Assembly: GCA_027579435.1 (NCBI GenBank)
Contig: JANBPK010000739.1
Location: 124,001-188,000 of the forward strand
DNA length: 64,000 nucleotides
Direction of reading: 5' to 3'
Source: Candolleomyces eurysporus
Taxonomy: Eukaryota > Basidiomycota > Agaricomycetes > Agaricales > Psathyrellaceae
In this document: piece by piece, positions 35,487 to 48,900 of the stretch
Numbering within the stretch: position 1 is the stretch's first letter
How the letters are laid out: every line of letters begins with the position of its first letter
Translations under genes and position numbers: made by a program
Notes under the pieces: model-generated
The model's database searches: none
What the model saw: the letters and a program-made list of their open reading frames with translations, nothing else
Told to the model about the DNA's origin: nothing

Positions 35487-35694
35487 GGACTACACGTGTT
35501 AGAAGGAGGATCAATGACAGTTATGCAGGACAGCCAACCTCGTTGCGGGGAATGACTCGGTGTTAATGGGAGTCTTGGTCGAAAGATAAGATGAATGAAA
35601 TGAAATTAATGGGGCCACGGAGCACCTCTAGAGTATCGTACAAGGAACACCGGTCACGTGATATAATTTTGAGGGAGGGAGGTCGTGACGCGAA

Positions 35695-36157
35695 TCATAG
35701 GTTAGGACGTGGGGCGTGCAGACCGCTCCAGATGCCCCTCGGAGACTCTGTTGAGCTTTCTACTGGTCTGCTCTTGAGAGGCTTGATCTTTGCACCGGAC
35801 GAGTCGAGGAGGAGGTCGACCTTTTTGCGGATGCCGGTTGGCTCGAGTTGCTTCAGCGAAATGACCTTGTCCCTGCCATTGACTGCGAAGGGTGAGCTAC
35901 GGAGACGAAGGAGAGAAGGATGACGCACCATAGAGTCCGCGGACGATGGGCTCCTTGTGAATGCGCTCCTTCACGACTATTTCGACATGGGGGTTTGCGC
36001 GAGCAAGGGGCTGGAGAGAGTTCAGAAGGAAGGCTCGGGTGGGGTGGGAAGAGGGCCAGGAGGTGCAGAATTCAAATACGAGCTTGCGAATCTGAGGCAG
36101 GAAGGCGGCATGGCCATTGGCCGCCCGGGAGCGCAGCTGAGCCCTGAGCACCGACAT
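35695..36157 (-). CDS. MRPL51: Mitochondrial large-subunit ribosomal protein mL43
   Basis: Protein of about 138 residues with the L51/S25/CI-B8 thioredoxin-like fold. It starts MSVLRAQLRSRAANGHAAF and continues QIRKLVFEFCTSWPSSHPTR, NPHVEIVVKERIHKEPIVRG, then, after one intron near 35932-35895 (GTGCGT...TTCGCAG), VNGRDKVISLKQL. The tail ends SGLHAPRPNL. The size and order fit mL43 of the mitochondrial ribosome. The start is the ATG directly before SVLRAQLRS; the longer upstream frame has no family support. It is divergent from the gene at 36279 across only 121 bp. Confidence 0.9.
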
Positions 36158-36278
36158 AGTGTTGTGGAGGAGAGGGAGGAGCGGCGGAGTGCGAAAATGG
36201 CAGGAGGAGCTGCGTCGGAGATTGAAAGCGGTTGATAGTGTTTTGGATTGGCTGAATCGAGTATTGCGGTCAAAGATC
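36158..36278. promoter_or_regulatory. Very short bidirectional promoter, mL43 / 36279 gene
   Basis: 121 bp separate the two divergent ATGs, so both leaders and core promoters must share it. GC-rich and purine-rich; no TATA box seen. Confidence 0.5.
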
Positions 36279-38474
36279 ATGGCAAGGGCCACTCGCTCAA
36301 CAACGGCGACCCAGCAGCCCCACCCGCCCCAGCGCAAGCGCAAGAGGGCCTCCTCACCGTCCGCAACAGCAGCCGCGAAGCTCCAGAAGACCGACGACGA
36401 CGGCGACGATACCACCGACGCCCTCCCNATTCCTCTCCGAGCATGACGCGCAGAAGATACTCAATGTCCTCGAGCTGTAAGTCTCCTCTTAGCTCCCTGT
36501 CCTTCCACAACTCACATACCCCCCAGATCAGACACACAGGGCCTCTTGGACCGCGTTTTTCCATCCAGCCATGCCCCAGACCTGCTCCTCTCGCTCAGGA
36601 CGCTGCTTGAACGGCCTGCAGAACATCCACTGACAGCGGTCAAGGTCTGTCTCTGCTTCATTTCCCGCGTTTTGGCGTCCTCAACACCCTACAGGCTGCA
36701 ATCAACAACCTCTTCCCAATATCCTCGCTACCCCGTTCAAGACCGTCGCCTGCAGCATCCCAACAGCTTGCATTCACCAATCTTGCCCTGTCTCTCATCG
36801 AACAAGCTTCGTGCAACTCCATAACTGCATCTCTCGACACGGCCGACATTCTTGAATCCTCAAAAACAGAAAACACGCGCACGTCGCCCCTGCTTGCCAG
36901 GCGCAAGTACGCCCTGGTTCAGCATCTTCCGTCCGGCGACTACTGGTCCTCGCTGAGCTCGGACACCCCGTCTTCAGAGCTCAAAAATCTTCCAACAGGT
37001 CACGCAGAGCTTGTCGCCATCATCCCTACCGCCTCCTCGGCTTCCACCGACGCCATTCCAACTCTTGGCTCAGTTTCGTCACGCCCACTCGCCCATACCA
37101 AGCACATTCAAGGCCAGCGTCGTGTGACTACCGGTGCATTCCTAGACTATGGTCCATATGCAAGCTTTGCACCATGCTTCGAAAATGCCGGCGAAATTGT
37201 TGGGCAGCGACAGCTTTCCGAGGTTGTTTATCAGAAGGAGCAAAAGAAGAGGGAGGCCGAGCAAAGGCGGAAAGACCAGAAACAGCCGTCCACGTCCGCC
37301 CAGGCCATCTCGGAGCAAGAGAAGGATGTTGCTATGAATGCAGAATCGACGCCACAGATAACAGATGAAGACCTGAACAGTCTTTTGCCTCCTGAGGAGG
37401 TCAAGGCCTTGAAGGAGACGCTCGGGAGTCTCGAGTTGGAAAACGCTGTGACACAGCTGCTGGAGCAAAATTCGCGTGCCTTGAAGAGGCTAGAAGAGCT
37501 GCAGATGCGTCGTTTCAGTGAGAGTGGCGCTAATGTCAAACCGGTTGAAGAGGGTTCAGAGGAATGGGAAACTGGTGCGCAGGCTGTGCTTTCTAAAATC
37601 CATACCCAAATCTCACATCCCTTCAGCGCAGTGCATCATGAATTCAATATCGACTCTTGCGTCACTACGTCCTCGATCCTCGGCCGAAGACGGTGCACCT
37701 CTGGTTCCCCCGCCTGCGATTCTTCGGAAGCTTCACCGTTCCCTGGCCCTAGAGCCGTCGCCAGGATGGTATGGAAACTTGCCTACGGCAAGACCTACTG
37801 CGCTTCATGATGATTCCACCATCAAAGTGAAGAGTCCTACGCCTGCGCCTGCAGCAGCAGCAGCCACCGCCGCCCCGAATGCCACGGCACCAGTCACCCA
37901 AACGCCCACCGCGGCCTACGCTGGATACTCCTATAACTATGGGACCACCCAGCAGCCAGCATACCGTCCAGCTGCTACTGCTTACGCGGCATATAAGCCC
38001 GGACAAGGGGCAGCCTACTATCAAGCCTTTACCCCTTCCACAACCCAGCAATCCTATTACAATCCACAGTCGTATGCTGGCTCATCAAATCAACAGCCGT
38101 ACGGCTCTTCAGGCTCTGCCCAAACTTATCCCTATGGGAGCTGGAACTATCAATACCAGCCGGCGACAGCCAGTGGAAGTGCAAAACCCTCCACCCCCAC
38201 GACAGCCACGGCGTCTTACAACGCTTTCTTCAATGCCACAGCCGCAGCCAATGGGGCCACTGCCGGGCGGACACCCGCAGTTGCAAACACTGTCAATAAA
38301 CCCGCCGTTCCTCCGGCTGCTGGGGCATGGCCCCCTACCGCTGCTGGCGTAGCGCCGACGCTACCTACCCATCTCCGAACAGCACAAACACCGACACCAG
38401 TTGGCAACACGACGTATCAGCAACAGGCTGGATACTATCAGGCATATCCAATCCAGCCAACACCTTCGAGGTAG
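36279..38474 (+). CDS. Possible BRD7/9-related chromatin-remodelling subunit
   Basis: Basic N-terminus (MARATRSTTATQQPHPPQRK), then an ordered helical part (EHDAQKILNVLELSDTQGLL, LLLSLRTLLERPAEHPLTAV), and further on DYGPYASFAPCFEN. The last motif resembles the 'YGPF/Y-S-S-YAPTYDS' element of animal BRD7/BRD9 and some fungal SWI/SNF or RSC-associated proteins. I see no bromodomain. A charged coiled coil (KEQKKREAEQRRKDQK) and a long Ala/Tyr/Gln/Pro low-complexity tail follow. Introns: about 36479-36528; about 36644-36692; and about 37573 (GTGCGC) to 37625, which rejoins EEWETAQCIMNSISTLASL. The N at 36428 is a surplus base; removing it gives DALPFLSEHDAQKIL. The gene is certain, the function only suggested. 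Confidence 0.7.
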
Positions 38475-38632
38475 GGTATGGACTAGAGCATGTTTCTTGT
38501 GGTCTCTGTATATTTGCCTAGATACATTACGGTCTCTTATATACATGTGAATATATTTTCATTAATGCGTGATGGCGAAAGGGGGATTTGGATGAATCGA
38601 TGACGCGCGCCGGATTCTTTTTTGTATCAATC

Positions 38633-39803
38633 ATGGCAGAGAAAAAACTGTCCATCCGCATTCCAGCGACCTCTGCGAACATCGGGCCAGGCTTTGATGT
38701 CGTGGGCCTCTCCCTCTCCCTCTACCTCTCCCTCACCGTCTCCTACCCGGTCTCCCCTCCCCCGGGCCCATATCTCGCCCCCGATATCAGCTACTCCGGC
38801 GAGGGTGCAGACGAAGTCCCCCTCGATCCCTACAAAAATCTCACCACCCGCGTCGCCCTCTATGTCCTGCGCTGCAACGATGTCTCTCGCTTCCCTTCGC
38901 ACCTCAAGATCCATGTAGACAACGAGATCCCCTTTGGACGCGGACTCGGATCCTCAGGTGCCTCAGTCATCGCTGGTGTGCTCCTGGGCAACGCCCTCGG
39001 GAATCTCAACCTCCCCACCGAGCGTCTTCTCGATTTTGCGCTGATGGTCGAACGCCATCCCGATAACGTCACAGCCGCTCTGGTCGGCGGATTTGTAGGA
39101 TCCTATCTCAAGGAGCTCGACGAGGAGGCGAGCGAGGCCGCGAGTGTTCCGCTCAGCGAGGTCCTCCCCGAGTACCCGCCTGATGCAAGCGAGAGCTGGG
39201 GGCTGAATCCTCCTAAACCGCCCCTTGGAATTGGACACTATATTCGCTTTGGGTGGTCGGAGAGCATTAAAGCTGTCGCTATTATTCCGAGGTTCGAGTT
39301 GAGCACGGCCAAGGCCCGGGAGGTTCTTCCGACCCAGTATTCGCGCAAGGATCTGGTGCGTGTCTCACGTCCATTTTAAAANGATAGAAATAAATTTTTC
39401 TGAACGCCCTGCAGGTATTTAATTTGCAACGCCTGGCCGTCTTGACCACAGCCCTTGGGCAGACGCCACCCGATCCAGATCTAATCTACGAGGCAATGAA
39501 GGATAGAGTACACCAGCCTTATCGCAAGCAGCTGGTAAGCCAACGTTTTTTCCTCTCAAGTTTATTGATTAAATCGTTGTGCAGATTCCCGGTCTACCAG
39601 AAGTAACCAGCAAAATCACGCCCTCGACACATCCCGGATTGCTTGGAATCTGTCTGTCGGGGGCAGGACCCACAATTTTGGCACTCGCGACGGAAGGCTT
39701 TGAACGCATCGCTCAAGACGCCGCATCGATATTCAAAACCTTCGACATCGAAATCGATTGGAAACTTCTCGAGATCACTGGTGGAAGCACAGTCGAGCAA
39801 TAA
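38633..39803 (+). CDS. THR1: Homoserine kinase
   Basis: GHMP kinase that phosphorylates L-homoserine in threonine synthesis. It starts MAEKKLSIRIPATSANIGPG (substrate-binding PATSANIGPGFD). The ATP-binding motif is PFGRGLGSSGASVIAGVLLG and a third motif near the C-terminus is GICLSGAGPTILAL. The segment VERHPDNVTAALVGGFVGSY is also typical. The end is ITGGSTVEQ. Two introns: after KDL (GTGCGT, about 39355, with the N at 39382 inside its A run) and after KQL (GTAAGC, about 39535). Length is about 350 residues, normal for the family. An upstream in-frame ATG at about 38588 would add an N-terminal peptide that homologues lack. It is convergent with the dynein gene. Confidence 0.93.
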
Positions 39804-39934
39804 ACAGTGACATTAGCGTATAGTACAAGATGATGTAGTAGATAAAGATGTAGTAGTAGTTAGAAATAGTGGTATACGTCGGAGTGGCATAGCGTCGTCA
39901 TAGGCGTGAATCTAGTAAAAACGTGATAATCCAT

Positions 39935-42900
39935 CTAACCTCCAGCAGTCAAGCAAACCGCCCTCATGGAGACCAAGGGTCCTGCGCTGCGATCAAATGG
40001 CAGATTAATAGTGAAGAGGACGTCGGCACGGTCACTGTTGAGGTATACCGGCAGGTTGACTCCCTTGGATGCTTCATCAGACTGGACCCATCGAATTTGC
40101 GAAGGATTCAGCTTGACTGTCTCCCCATCGTTGAGCATAAGTTGGTCATTCATCCATGATGCACCTTCCAGCGCAAGACCTGCGTATACATGGTCAATAT
40201 CAACCACTAATGAAACAGTAAATCGAAATCTTACCGTCAACGATAAAGGCGGATGGGTCATTCACTCTTTCAATATCAAGGCAGAGGCTCAGCGTTTCCA
40301 AGCTCCACTTCTTTCGATGGGCAACAGCTTGGCGAGTAGCAGTGATGAAAGCTTCTGGGAAGAACAGGCCTCCGAGCCAGACCTCAACATGGGAGAGCGA
40401 GTCCAGAGAGGCGATATCATCCAGTTGCTTCAGCCGTCTAGCGAAGTTTGCAATCCACCCAGACACTCCCATGCTCTTGCTGACTTTGTATCGTCTCCAA
40501 TGGTCCGGAATAGTCCCTGAAGAATCGAGTTGTTAGTCACAAACCCAGGATCAACGGCGATGCGGACATACCCTTGGTGAGAGAGCTGATCAACGTTCGG
40601 AGATGGTTTGTCTGCTTCAGCTCCCCTCTACACACTTTGACGACATCTGCGAGGTCTCTGCGAACCTGATCCAAGAGCTTTCGACCGATGGAGCCCTCGC
40701 GAGCAAACAACCGATACAGAGGATCTTGGTGTTCGGCCGGCTGAGGCGGAAGCATGTTGAATTTATGTGGCAGCAGGTCGAGCCATTCCTTGCATCGCTC
40801 CAGCAAACTTCTCATCCAGGCTGGTTGCTGAGATCCTTGGGATTTGGTGGCGGTAGTTGCACCGGCCTCCTCGTCATCGTCAGCCAACATCCTCATCTTG
40901 CGCAACTTGCTCAAAAGCTCATTTCCTATTAAGAGGGTTAGTTTCGAAGGTGCCTTGAATTCAGTCCCATCAAAGCAACATACCTTGAGCAACAGCGATA
41001 ACTCTTTCTGCTGTGGGTGGCAAGCTGAGCCATGAAGGGGGTTCGCGGTCGGGAAGGCTTTGTACCCAGCTCAAGAAGTGTTCCAACTTGGTACCATCCG
41101 GGGACGTCAGTAGGTGCTCGCCAGCGACTGAAGGGACAAGCTCGAAGTCGACGTTGTATGCAGCGGGGGTGAAGAGGGAGTCAACAAAGGAATCAAGGAT
41201 ACGTTGGTCGAAGTCACTGTCAACGCGTCCACCATACACCGACTGCTTGATCAACGTTCTCAAAGCGTCCCAAGGAATAGTGGCAGGATCGATGTTGGCG
41301 CGGCCCCTCGATACGGAGTTGAGCCATGTGTCGATGGTGCCGAAGGCGGATGACATGTCCGAGTCGTTGAAATCGTACACCTTGCTCCATCCGAGAGGAG
41401 CATACCGCAGTCGCTCCTGAACAACGGCATGGAACCATGCAAGCAAGAAGTAGAGTCGGACCTTCTCGGCCGGCCCTTGGGAGAGGCGCGTGGGTGGAAT
41501 GCTGCGAAGAGAATCGACGAGATTGGCTTTGACACCTGGTGGGGGTTCGTTCATGATCAGGCGGGATTGCCGAAGGATGTTGACGGGGATTGACGGATTG
41601 ATTTCCAGGGTAAGGAAGAGTCGGAAGTTGGGATGAGGGTTGAGAGTCTGGAGTTTCTTCTCAAGCTGTCCAAGCCAGGATGGTGCAAGATGAACGTTCT
41701 TCAACAGTACCCATGTACCTTGCCGTGAGGCTGTAGCAATGGCTTGATCGGCGAGGGTGAAACCTTCCTGAGAGCCCATGGCAACTGAGGAGAATCGAGC
41801 GCTTGTATTCTTCACCAAATTTTCGACACGATAACTGGCGTCGTACCCAGGGACGGAAACCAGGGCGACAGGGGTACTGGAGGGGATTTCATTCGACACA
41901 ATGGAGCCAAGCTCATAGGTGGATTCGGAGGAAAGATCGATATTGAATACTGCGCGGGTGAATAGTGTTGTCGATTGGAGAAGGCGATCTGGGCGGAAGC
42001 ACTTCACAACGAGTAATGATCGGATGGCTTCGAGTGCCGCTGTATGAAGAGTGATCAGCCTGATGTTATCGCAAACAAAAGTTGGAACTTACGTGTAGCG
42101 GGCTCCCAGGCTGGAGGGACATCGGTTTCTGGATTGGTTGACTGCAAGAAGCTGATCCAGCGTTCCTCGTTATTGATGAGATGTCCGTGGACAGGTTTGA
42201 ATATGGAATGCTTGGCGAAGATGTCTAGTCGTGTTACCTGCTCAGCGGTGAGGAAGGGGAAATCTTGTGGGGAAAGAGAGGAGGTGGAATGGATGCCGTC
42301 GCCGCTCTCTAGAAGGAATTCTATCTCGTCGCCAATTTCTTCAATGCCTCGTAGCTTAACTTGAGCAAGCAGAACGGCCAACATCAGATGATCGCGGTAC
42401 AAAAGGGCTCGCGAAGTCCTCTTATAGACAATCAAGAACAGGTCGTTCAGGAGAATGTCGCGACGAGCGCTGTAGTCGGTGACGCTTTTGAGGTTGGGGT
42501 TATGATGCAGGACGTAGTCGAATATGTCCAAGAAGAAGCGAAGGGAGAATTGATAGAAGTGGTTGATAATGTTGAGTTGTTCCAAGACGAAGAAAACTGA
42601 GCTGCATGCCTGTGCGAGAGGAAGATATTCTGCCGTAACTTGCTCAACCTCCTTCATAATGAGATCTGTTTCCTCCACTTTGCGTGTGATTTCAGCTGCT
42701 TCTCGCTTCAAAGTTTCCAGCGTGTCAATGACCTTGTCGTCGTCCAAAATGTTCCCAGACGATTCGTTGAGAGCTTGCAGCAGCAGCTTCTCCAGGGTTC
42801 GGAGACGGAGGCGGAACTCGCCTTGGACCTTCATCAAGTCGGTTCTCTTCTTCTCGGTATCTGGGCGCTCGACCTTGAGGACTTGATCTAGCGACTGGCT

Positions 42901-45900
42901 TTGAAGACTGCTCCTTGTCATGGTGAAGTTGACGAATGTCACTCGACTGCAGATATCTGGCGAGAACTCGATGGATGGATCCCGCGTCGAGAGGAACATG
43001 GTGAACGACGGTGAGAAATCGATGTCTTGACTACCCAAGCGAATGAGAACACGGCCTCCGGTTCGACGAATTTCTTTGTTCAGCACCGCATTCAGAATTG
43101 GATCCAGATGCTCGACGTCTTGAATAAGAAGCGGGTTCCCGAAACGAAGAGCGCTTTCCAGCACCTTGAGGAATGCTTCATCCAAAAAGCTGGTGACGGT
43201 AATCTTCCTTTCTTTGTACTCATTGAGGAGGAATGTTGTGGCTTGTCCTGTAGGATCGATAATGAGAGGGTACCGATTGAAGCGCTTGAGCATGATTGCA
43301 TTCTCAGTTGTAAGGTTATCTGATGGCAGGGATTTGGACTGCCAGTTCAGGCGGTCGTCGGCTGTTGACAGGTATTCCGTGAAAGAGAGCTCGGGCTTGA
43401 ACTTAATGTTGGCTTCGGCGAGGTGATTCGACCATTCCTGCCACATAACCTCTCGATAATGCTGGTCGAAGAAACCACCGTAGGCTAAGAATGCGGCTGA
43501 AAGCAGTACGTCGCCAACGATAGTGCTCATCTCGGTTTCGAATGTTCGGCTACCTGCTTCCCAACGTCCTCGTTCTGACGACAGACTTTCGAGCAGCTTC
43601 ATGCTACGATCAACCTTGCTTTGAACCCGCTCCATTTCGGATTTGATGGCCTGCGTTTCACTGATCAACAGGGCATATTCGTCCTTGTACTGTGTGATCT
43701 TGGCCTCCAGCTCTGCTATCATGTTGATAATCGCCGCTGCTTGTTTCTTCGTGGTCTCCGCCTGATCTTCCAAAGACTGTACTTCGTTTCGGAGAGGTTC
43801 AACTCTGTCCAGAATTTCGGAGAACTGGACTTGGGCCAGGACCCACTTGGCGAGGGGACCACAAGCTTTACTGGCCCTGTTGACAGTCTCGAAGTTGTAG
43901 GATGGTCGGCTGACGAAATCCTTCTTCATAGTTTCACGGAGTGGTTTCGTCATTTGCGTCGCAGTGTCGAAATTCACGATTCTCTGGATGAAGTCATCGC
44001 GACGGATAATTCCTTGAACTGTTCTCCAGCTATCGATCTTGTGGCCCAAGATGGTGCAGACGGACTCCATTGCCAACTTCACTGCTTCCGGAGGGTTTGC
44101 CATCGTTCTCACTTCTTGGAGATGCTGACGCTTGATGTTGCTGACGGCAGACTGAGCCTCTAGAACAGCCGGTTCAGCGTCAGCCAAATCAGCCATGACA
44201 ACTGCACGACGCTGCTCGATATGACGGTCCTGCTCAACGAGGGCGGCTTGAATTTCGATCGAGGCGGCCTTCTTCTGCTCGGCTTCCTGCTGGTCGGCAA
44301 CCATGCGCTTCAACTTCTCGTTAGCTTCTGCTGATTTAGCTTCCAGTTGCGATCGCTTGACGGCCAAACTTTTCCGGAGATCCTCGACTTGAGTGACTGT
44401 GTCCTTGAGTTTGTCCAAGCCGACGTGCAAATGCCTCTGTTGCTCTTCAAGTTCGTCGCGTTTCTCGGTATACAGTCGCACATAATGGTTGATACTGAAG
44501 TGTGCATTAGCGCATAAACACTACAAATGAAAACAAAACTTACAAGTCAAGATAATGTCGTGGTGTCACATAGTTGTAGCGACCTTGGCGCCTGCTCAGT
44601 CGTTGATTGATCTGATGCAAAGATTGGTGGACATAGACCAGGGCATTGACGAGTCCAGTACGATGGGTTGGTGGCAAAGACAGCGCCCGGTAGGCGATAG
44701 GGAAGTTGGCGGGTGGGTTGTAAGAGGGCAAATCAAGGTCCAGTGTTTGAGTAAATTCCATGCCGACTTGGTAGAATGCTTGATCAGACCAGTCGCCGAA
44801 CCAATCAAGAACGCAACGATTGAATAAGGCGGGGGATGTTGCTGCACGAGAGGCAAGGCCGTTCTCTGGAGGATTCATGGTGAAGACGACGTGAAGGTTT
44901 TTGGCAACTTGTTGGGTGAACCATCGATACAACTCTTCAGGGGAGTCAAGCATGAGGCCATCGCGCTGGGAACCTTCCTTGCAGGCAGTCATCAACGCAG
45001 CGTGCTCATCCCCTTCGAAGAGACCGGGAACTTCGGCGTTGGCGAGTAGTGTATTCATTCGTTCCAGGAAACCAGAATCCAGAACGTTTGATTCGTCCAT
45101 GATGAAGCAAATTTTTTCGCCTTTGCAGCCCGCCCGACGGAGTACGGTCCGCAGATCTTCGTCGAAGTCTTCGCCAGTGTACTTGTTAGAAACCTTGATC
45201 TGGAAAATATTCAACCCATTCATCCATGCAACGAATCGTGAGAGGGTGGTCTAAAGAATAATTAGTCTCCAATGCCATGAGGATCATAGAGGGTGCTTAC
45301 CTTGCCAGATCCACTGACACCAATGAGAAGGAGATGGCCTTGAACTTGTCGGAACACTCGGTCGATGCGAAGGACGTGGTCCAAGACGTCGTTGAATAAA
45401 ACCAGGGGAACGTCCAGCTCTTCCTCGTAGAAGACGCGGAGTCGTGCCTTGGTGTATTCGCGCAACAGCTCTCGGTCGACTGGGATGTAGTCTTTTGAGG
45501 TCCAGTTCGAGAAAAGGATGGGTCGGTTAAGAGCTTCATCTCGATTGATGGTGGGGAAGTGATCCAACGCGGCGCTGTCGATGTTTTCGTCTGTCCATGT
45601 GCGTTCCTCTTCTGTTACGAGACGATCTTGGAAGAGCCGCAACGCTTCGTGGGCCCAAACGCGAACCAGGCCTTCGACGGAGAGAATTTCGAGAGGTCGA
45701 ATGGCTTCATAGATACCACGAACCCAGCGAGTAAGCTCACGAGGACTGTAGACGTAATGCGCTTGTGCATCTGTCGTGAATCGCTTCTGGGATGCCAGGT
45801 AGAAGGTGACCATGGCGTCCGTGAGCGGTTCAGCGTAGGCGCGAAGGTTGGGGACGACTTTGAGAAGAGCTCGGTTGTATGTCCCATAGATCTGCTTCAG

Positions 45901-48900
45901 AGAGACCTCTCCCGGATAGTCAACCATGACGAGAGGCGCATGTCTCAGGAACCTGTGGCTCAGAGGAACACGGCCAGGATCAGTAGGGGGGTTGCAGGCG
46001 CCGACGAATTGAATCCTTTCCAATTTGACCCATGCCATATCAGTCGTCCTCCAATATCCACCGCATTCGACGAGTTGACGAATGAAGGAGATGACGCGTT
46101 GCGTTCCATACTTGTCGGCGGCGGGGAGGTTGATTTCGTCACAGAAAACGACCAGCCAACGACCAATTTGGACTGGCGCAAGGATGACTCCGTTTGGTGT
46201 TTTCCTGTACTCGCAATACTGCTCGAAGGTCTTCAAAATCAGCTCGGGGGTTGTTGCGCTCGAGAAGTTCAGTCCGACAACTTCCATGTCAGGCAACTTT
46301 CGGAGGGCACTGAACAAAGTCATTGTCTTGCCGGAACCCGGAGGACCGCACAGCATGAGAGGCTTGTGCTCTGATAACCAAGAGTAGAGGACTTCTTCAT
46401 GGCGGATAGTGTCCATTGTTGGGACGACGACATCGGAGGCGGTGACTGCATGCGCTTCAATTTCGATTGCGGGGACTCTCGACTGCCATGAGATCCACTC
46501 TCCATTGGCAACTTGAACGTCGAAGTCGATGAGGGAGCTACCGGGAAGTAGAGGCGGCAAGTCGATACCAGTTTGTTTGCGAAGATGTTCCCCTAACTCT
46601 GCCCGTAAATCAAGTTTCCCGTCTCCAGAGAATGCCCAAATAATGCTAATGAGCAGACGCTTCGTGACGTATTGTTCAACCTTCTCCGGACCTAGAGGGA
46701 AATCGGGATGCTGGGAGTTGTACTCGATCACGTTCCTGACCGTCTTGTTGATCAGAGAGAACAAGGTATTGAGGGCTCGGGTGGTGGTGAAGTCCATGAT
46801 GTGCTCGATGGTCTCTGCGTATGTCAACGCCGAGCTGACGAGGTCACCTTCAGCGAAATAACGCTCGAGAACAGCCGCGATTTGCTTCTGCGTATCAAGG
46901 TTGGCGGCAGCGGCAGCGTCCGAGGCCAGGGTGTCCCCACGACGTCCAATCAGATCGCCTCCATCGTCTTCATCGGCATCTAATGGAACATTGGCCAGCG
47001 TTGTCAGATAATTCTGGCAGACCATCGACGGCTCCACAACATCTTCGCTGAACCAAATCATTCCACAACGGCTGACGGTAGCCAACGTTGCATATTTGAG
47101 GTGCTCGACTTCGAACATGATTCGAACATTTGGTGGAAGATTGAGTCGCTCGCCGTTAGGAAGGGTAAGGAGCTTGTTGTCGTCGAGAACGCTGTAGATT
47201 CAATGTTAAGTAGGGGCTTTCAATTGAGCGGTCGAAACACGAACCTATTCAGATTTTCAACCCATTCGGGGTCGACGTCGCCATCGAAAATAATCCAGTG
47301 ACGCTTGCCACTTTCGCCTCGAACATCGTCGACGATCTTGCGAAGAATATGAGTGAACAGTCCATCATTCCACTCTCGCGTTGTAGGATCCAGAGTTCCG
47401 TAAAGAGCGTCCTTGTGCATCGCTTTGGGGTCTATGACGTAGGAAATGCCCTCCGTACCATCCAGCCTCTCCAGTGCGGCCAGGAGGACCTGCCAGGCAT
47501 TGGTTTTACCACTTCCTGAAGGGCCCACCATCATAAGTCCATGCTGGATCTTTTGGATTTGATAAAGCTGCAGAATCTTGGAAATCCATTTGTCGCCTGC
47601 GACAAGCTTCCTCTCGGCGCAAACCTTCAATATTTGCTCACGAAGGGCATGCAAGTCGACTGGGAAGTAGTCAACACCAGGGAAGACATCTGCGAGGAGG
47701 CTACGCGAGGATGAGCATCAAATTATAGCCGTCGTTTCTGAAGACATACCTTGTGAGAAGCGGAACATCATCTGCTACCAGCTTGGGAACGATCGTTTCA
47801 GTAACACTTTGAATGAGGATGATTTGCTCGGAAATCTTGTCGGACAATTCTGACATCTCGTCTGCAGCTTCGGAGTTGGCGCTCAGAAGCCGTTCTCGCT
47901 TCAATATACCAGCGCTAGCCAACACAGCTTTCAAAGCACGAAGACCGAAATCGTAGTGAGGCTGTGGCGACAATTGCTCGTCGCACAGGTTGAAGAAGGG
48001 GACGATCTTGGAAGCGAGCGATTCAGCGGTTCTGAAGCCTTGAGAGAAAAGCATGACCTGAGCGATCAGCTCTCGGTCCGGTCTTGTCATCGCCATTCTA
48101 AACCAAATGTTAGACTTGAATTATGGAAGAGGCTCTATACCACTCACGGTCTGAAGAGCTTCGTCAAATTGGGGGGNTAGCTGCGAACGGCCAGCGTAGT
48201 TAGGATTCGTGGTGATGAAGATGCCGATGTTCTTGTTGATCTTCAGATGCTTGCCCACCAACTCGATCTCGACGTTGGGGTTTTTGGCCAATTGCACCAA
48301 CCCTTGTTGAATGGTCTGCACTTGTTGCGAGACTGCGCTGAGAATCCTCTCCTCAAGTCGATTGAACTCATCGAAACAACCCCATGCCCCGACTTGACAC
48401 AAACCAACGAAAATACGACCCATCGCCTGGAAGTCGAAAGTCTCGTCACAGCAGAATACCAGGACGAAGCGTCCCAGTTGCACTCCCAAGGCTTTGACTG
48501 ATTCAGTTTTACCTATTAAAATGGATGTTAGCAAGTAGAAGTATGGCCCAATGAAGTACGCTTACCGGTACCGGCAGGCCCGAATGGCGCACCTCCGAGC
48601 TGGTTATCGAGAGCTTGGGTTAACGTGAGGTACACCCGATCGGTAAGAGGTGTTTGAACCAAACGATCAGGAACCCCAAGGTACTCCCAGCCGTAGGGGA
48701 AACTAGCATCTGCCGTCTTGATTGACAACCGATCGAGCGGGTTCTCAACAGCTTTGTCGAGATAGAAACGCATCTGGTAAAGCCAGGTGAAGCCTTTAGG
48801 ATCCAGAACACGTTGCTGAATCAAGGATCGGGTAACATCTCTTTGGTGGACCAACTCCGTGATGAGATGCTCGCACTTCCGACGTGTGACGGGGCTGAGC

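Noticed and set aside
37124..37810. Frameshift in the gene at 36279-38474 near 37573
   Set aside because: An intron starting GTGCGC and ending CTTCAG accounts for the change of frame and rejoins a conserved-looking helix.
42044..46983. Many long plus-strand frames inside the dynein gene
   Set aside because: They are antisense shadows of highly constrained minus-strand codons, without domains of their own.
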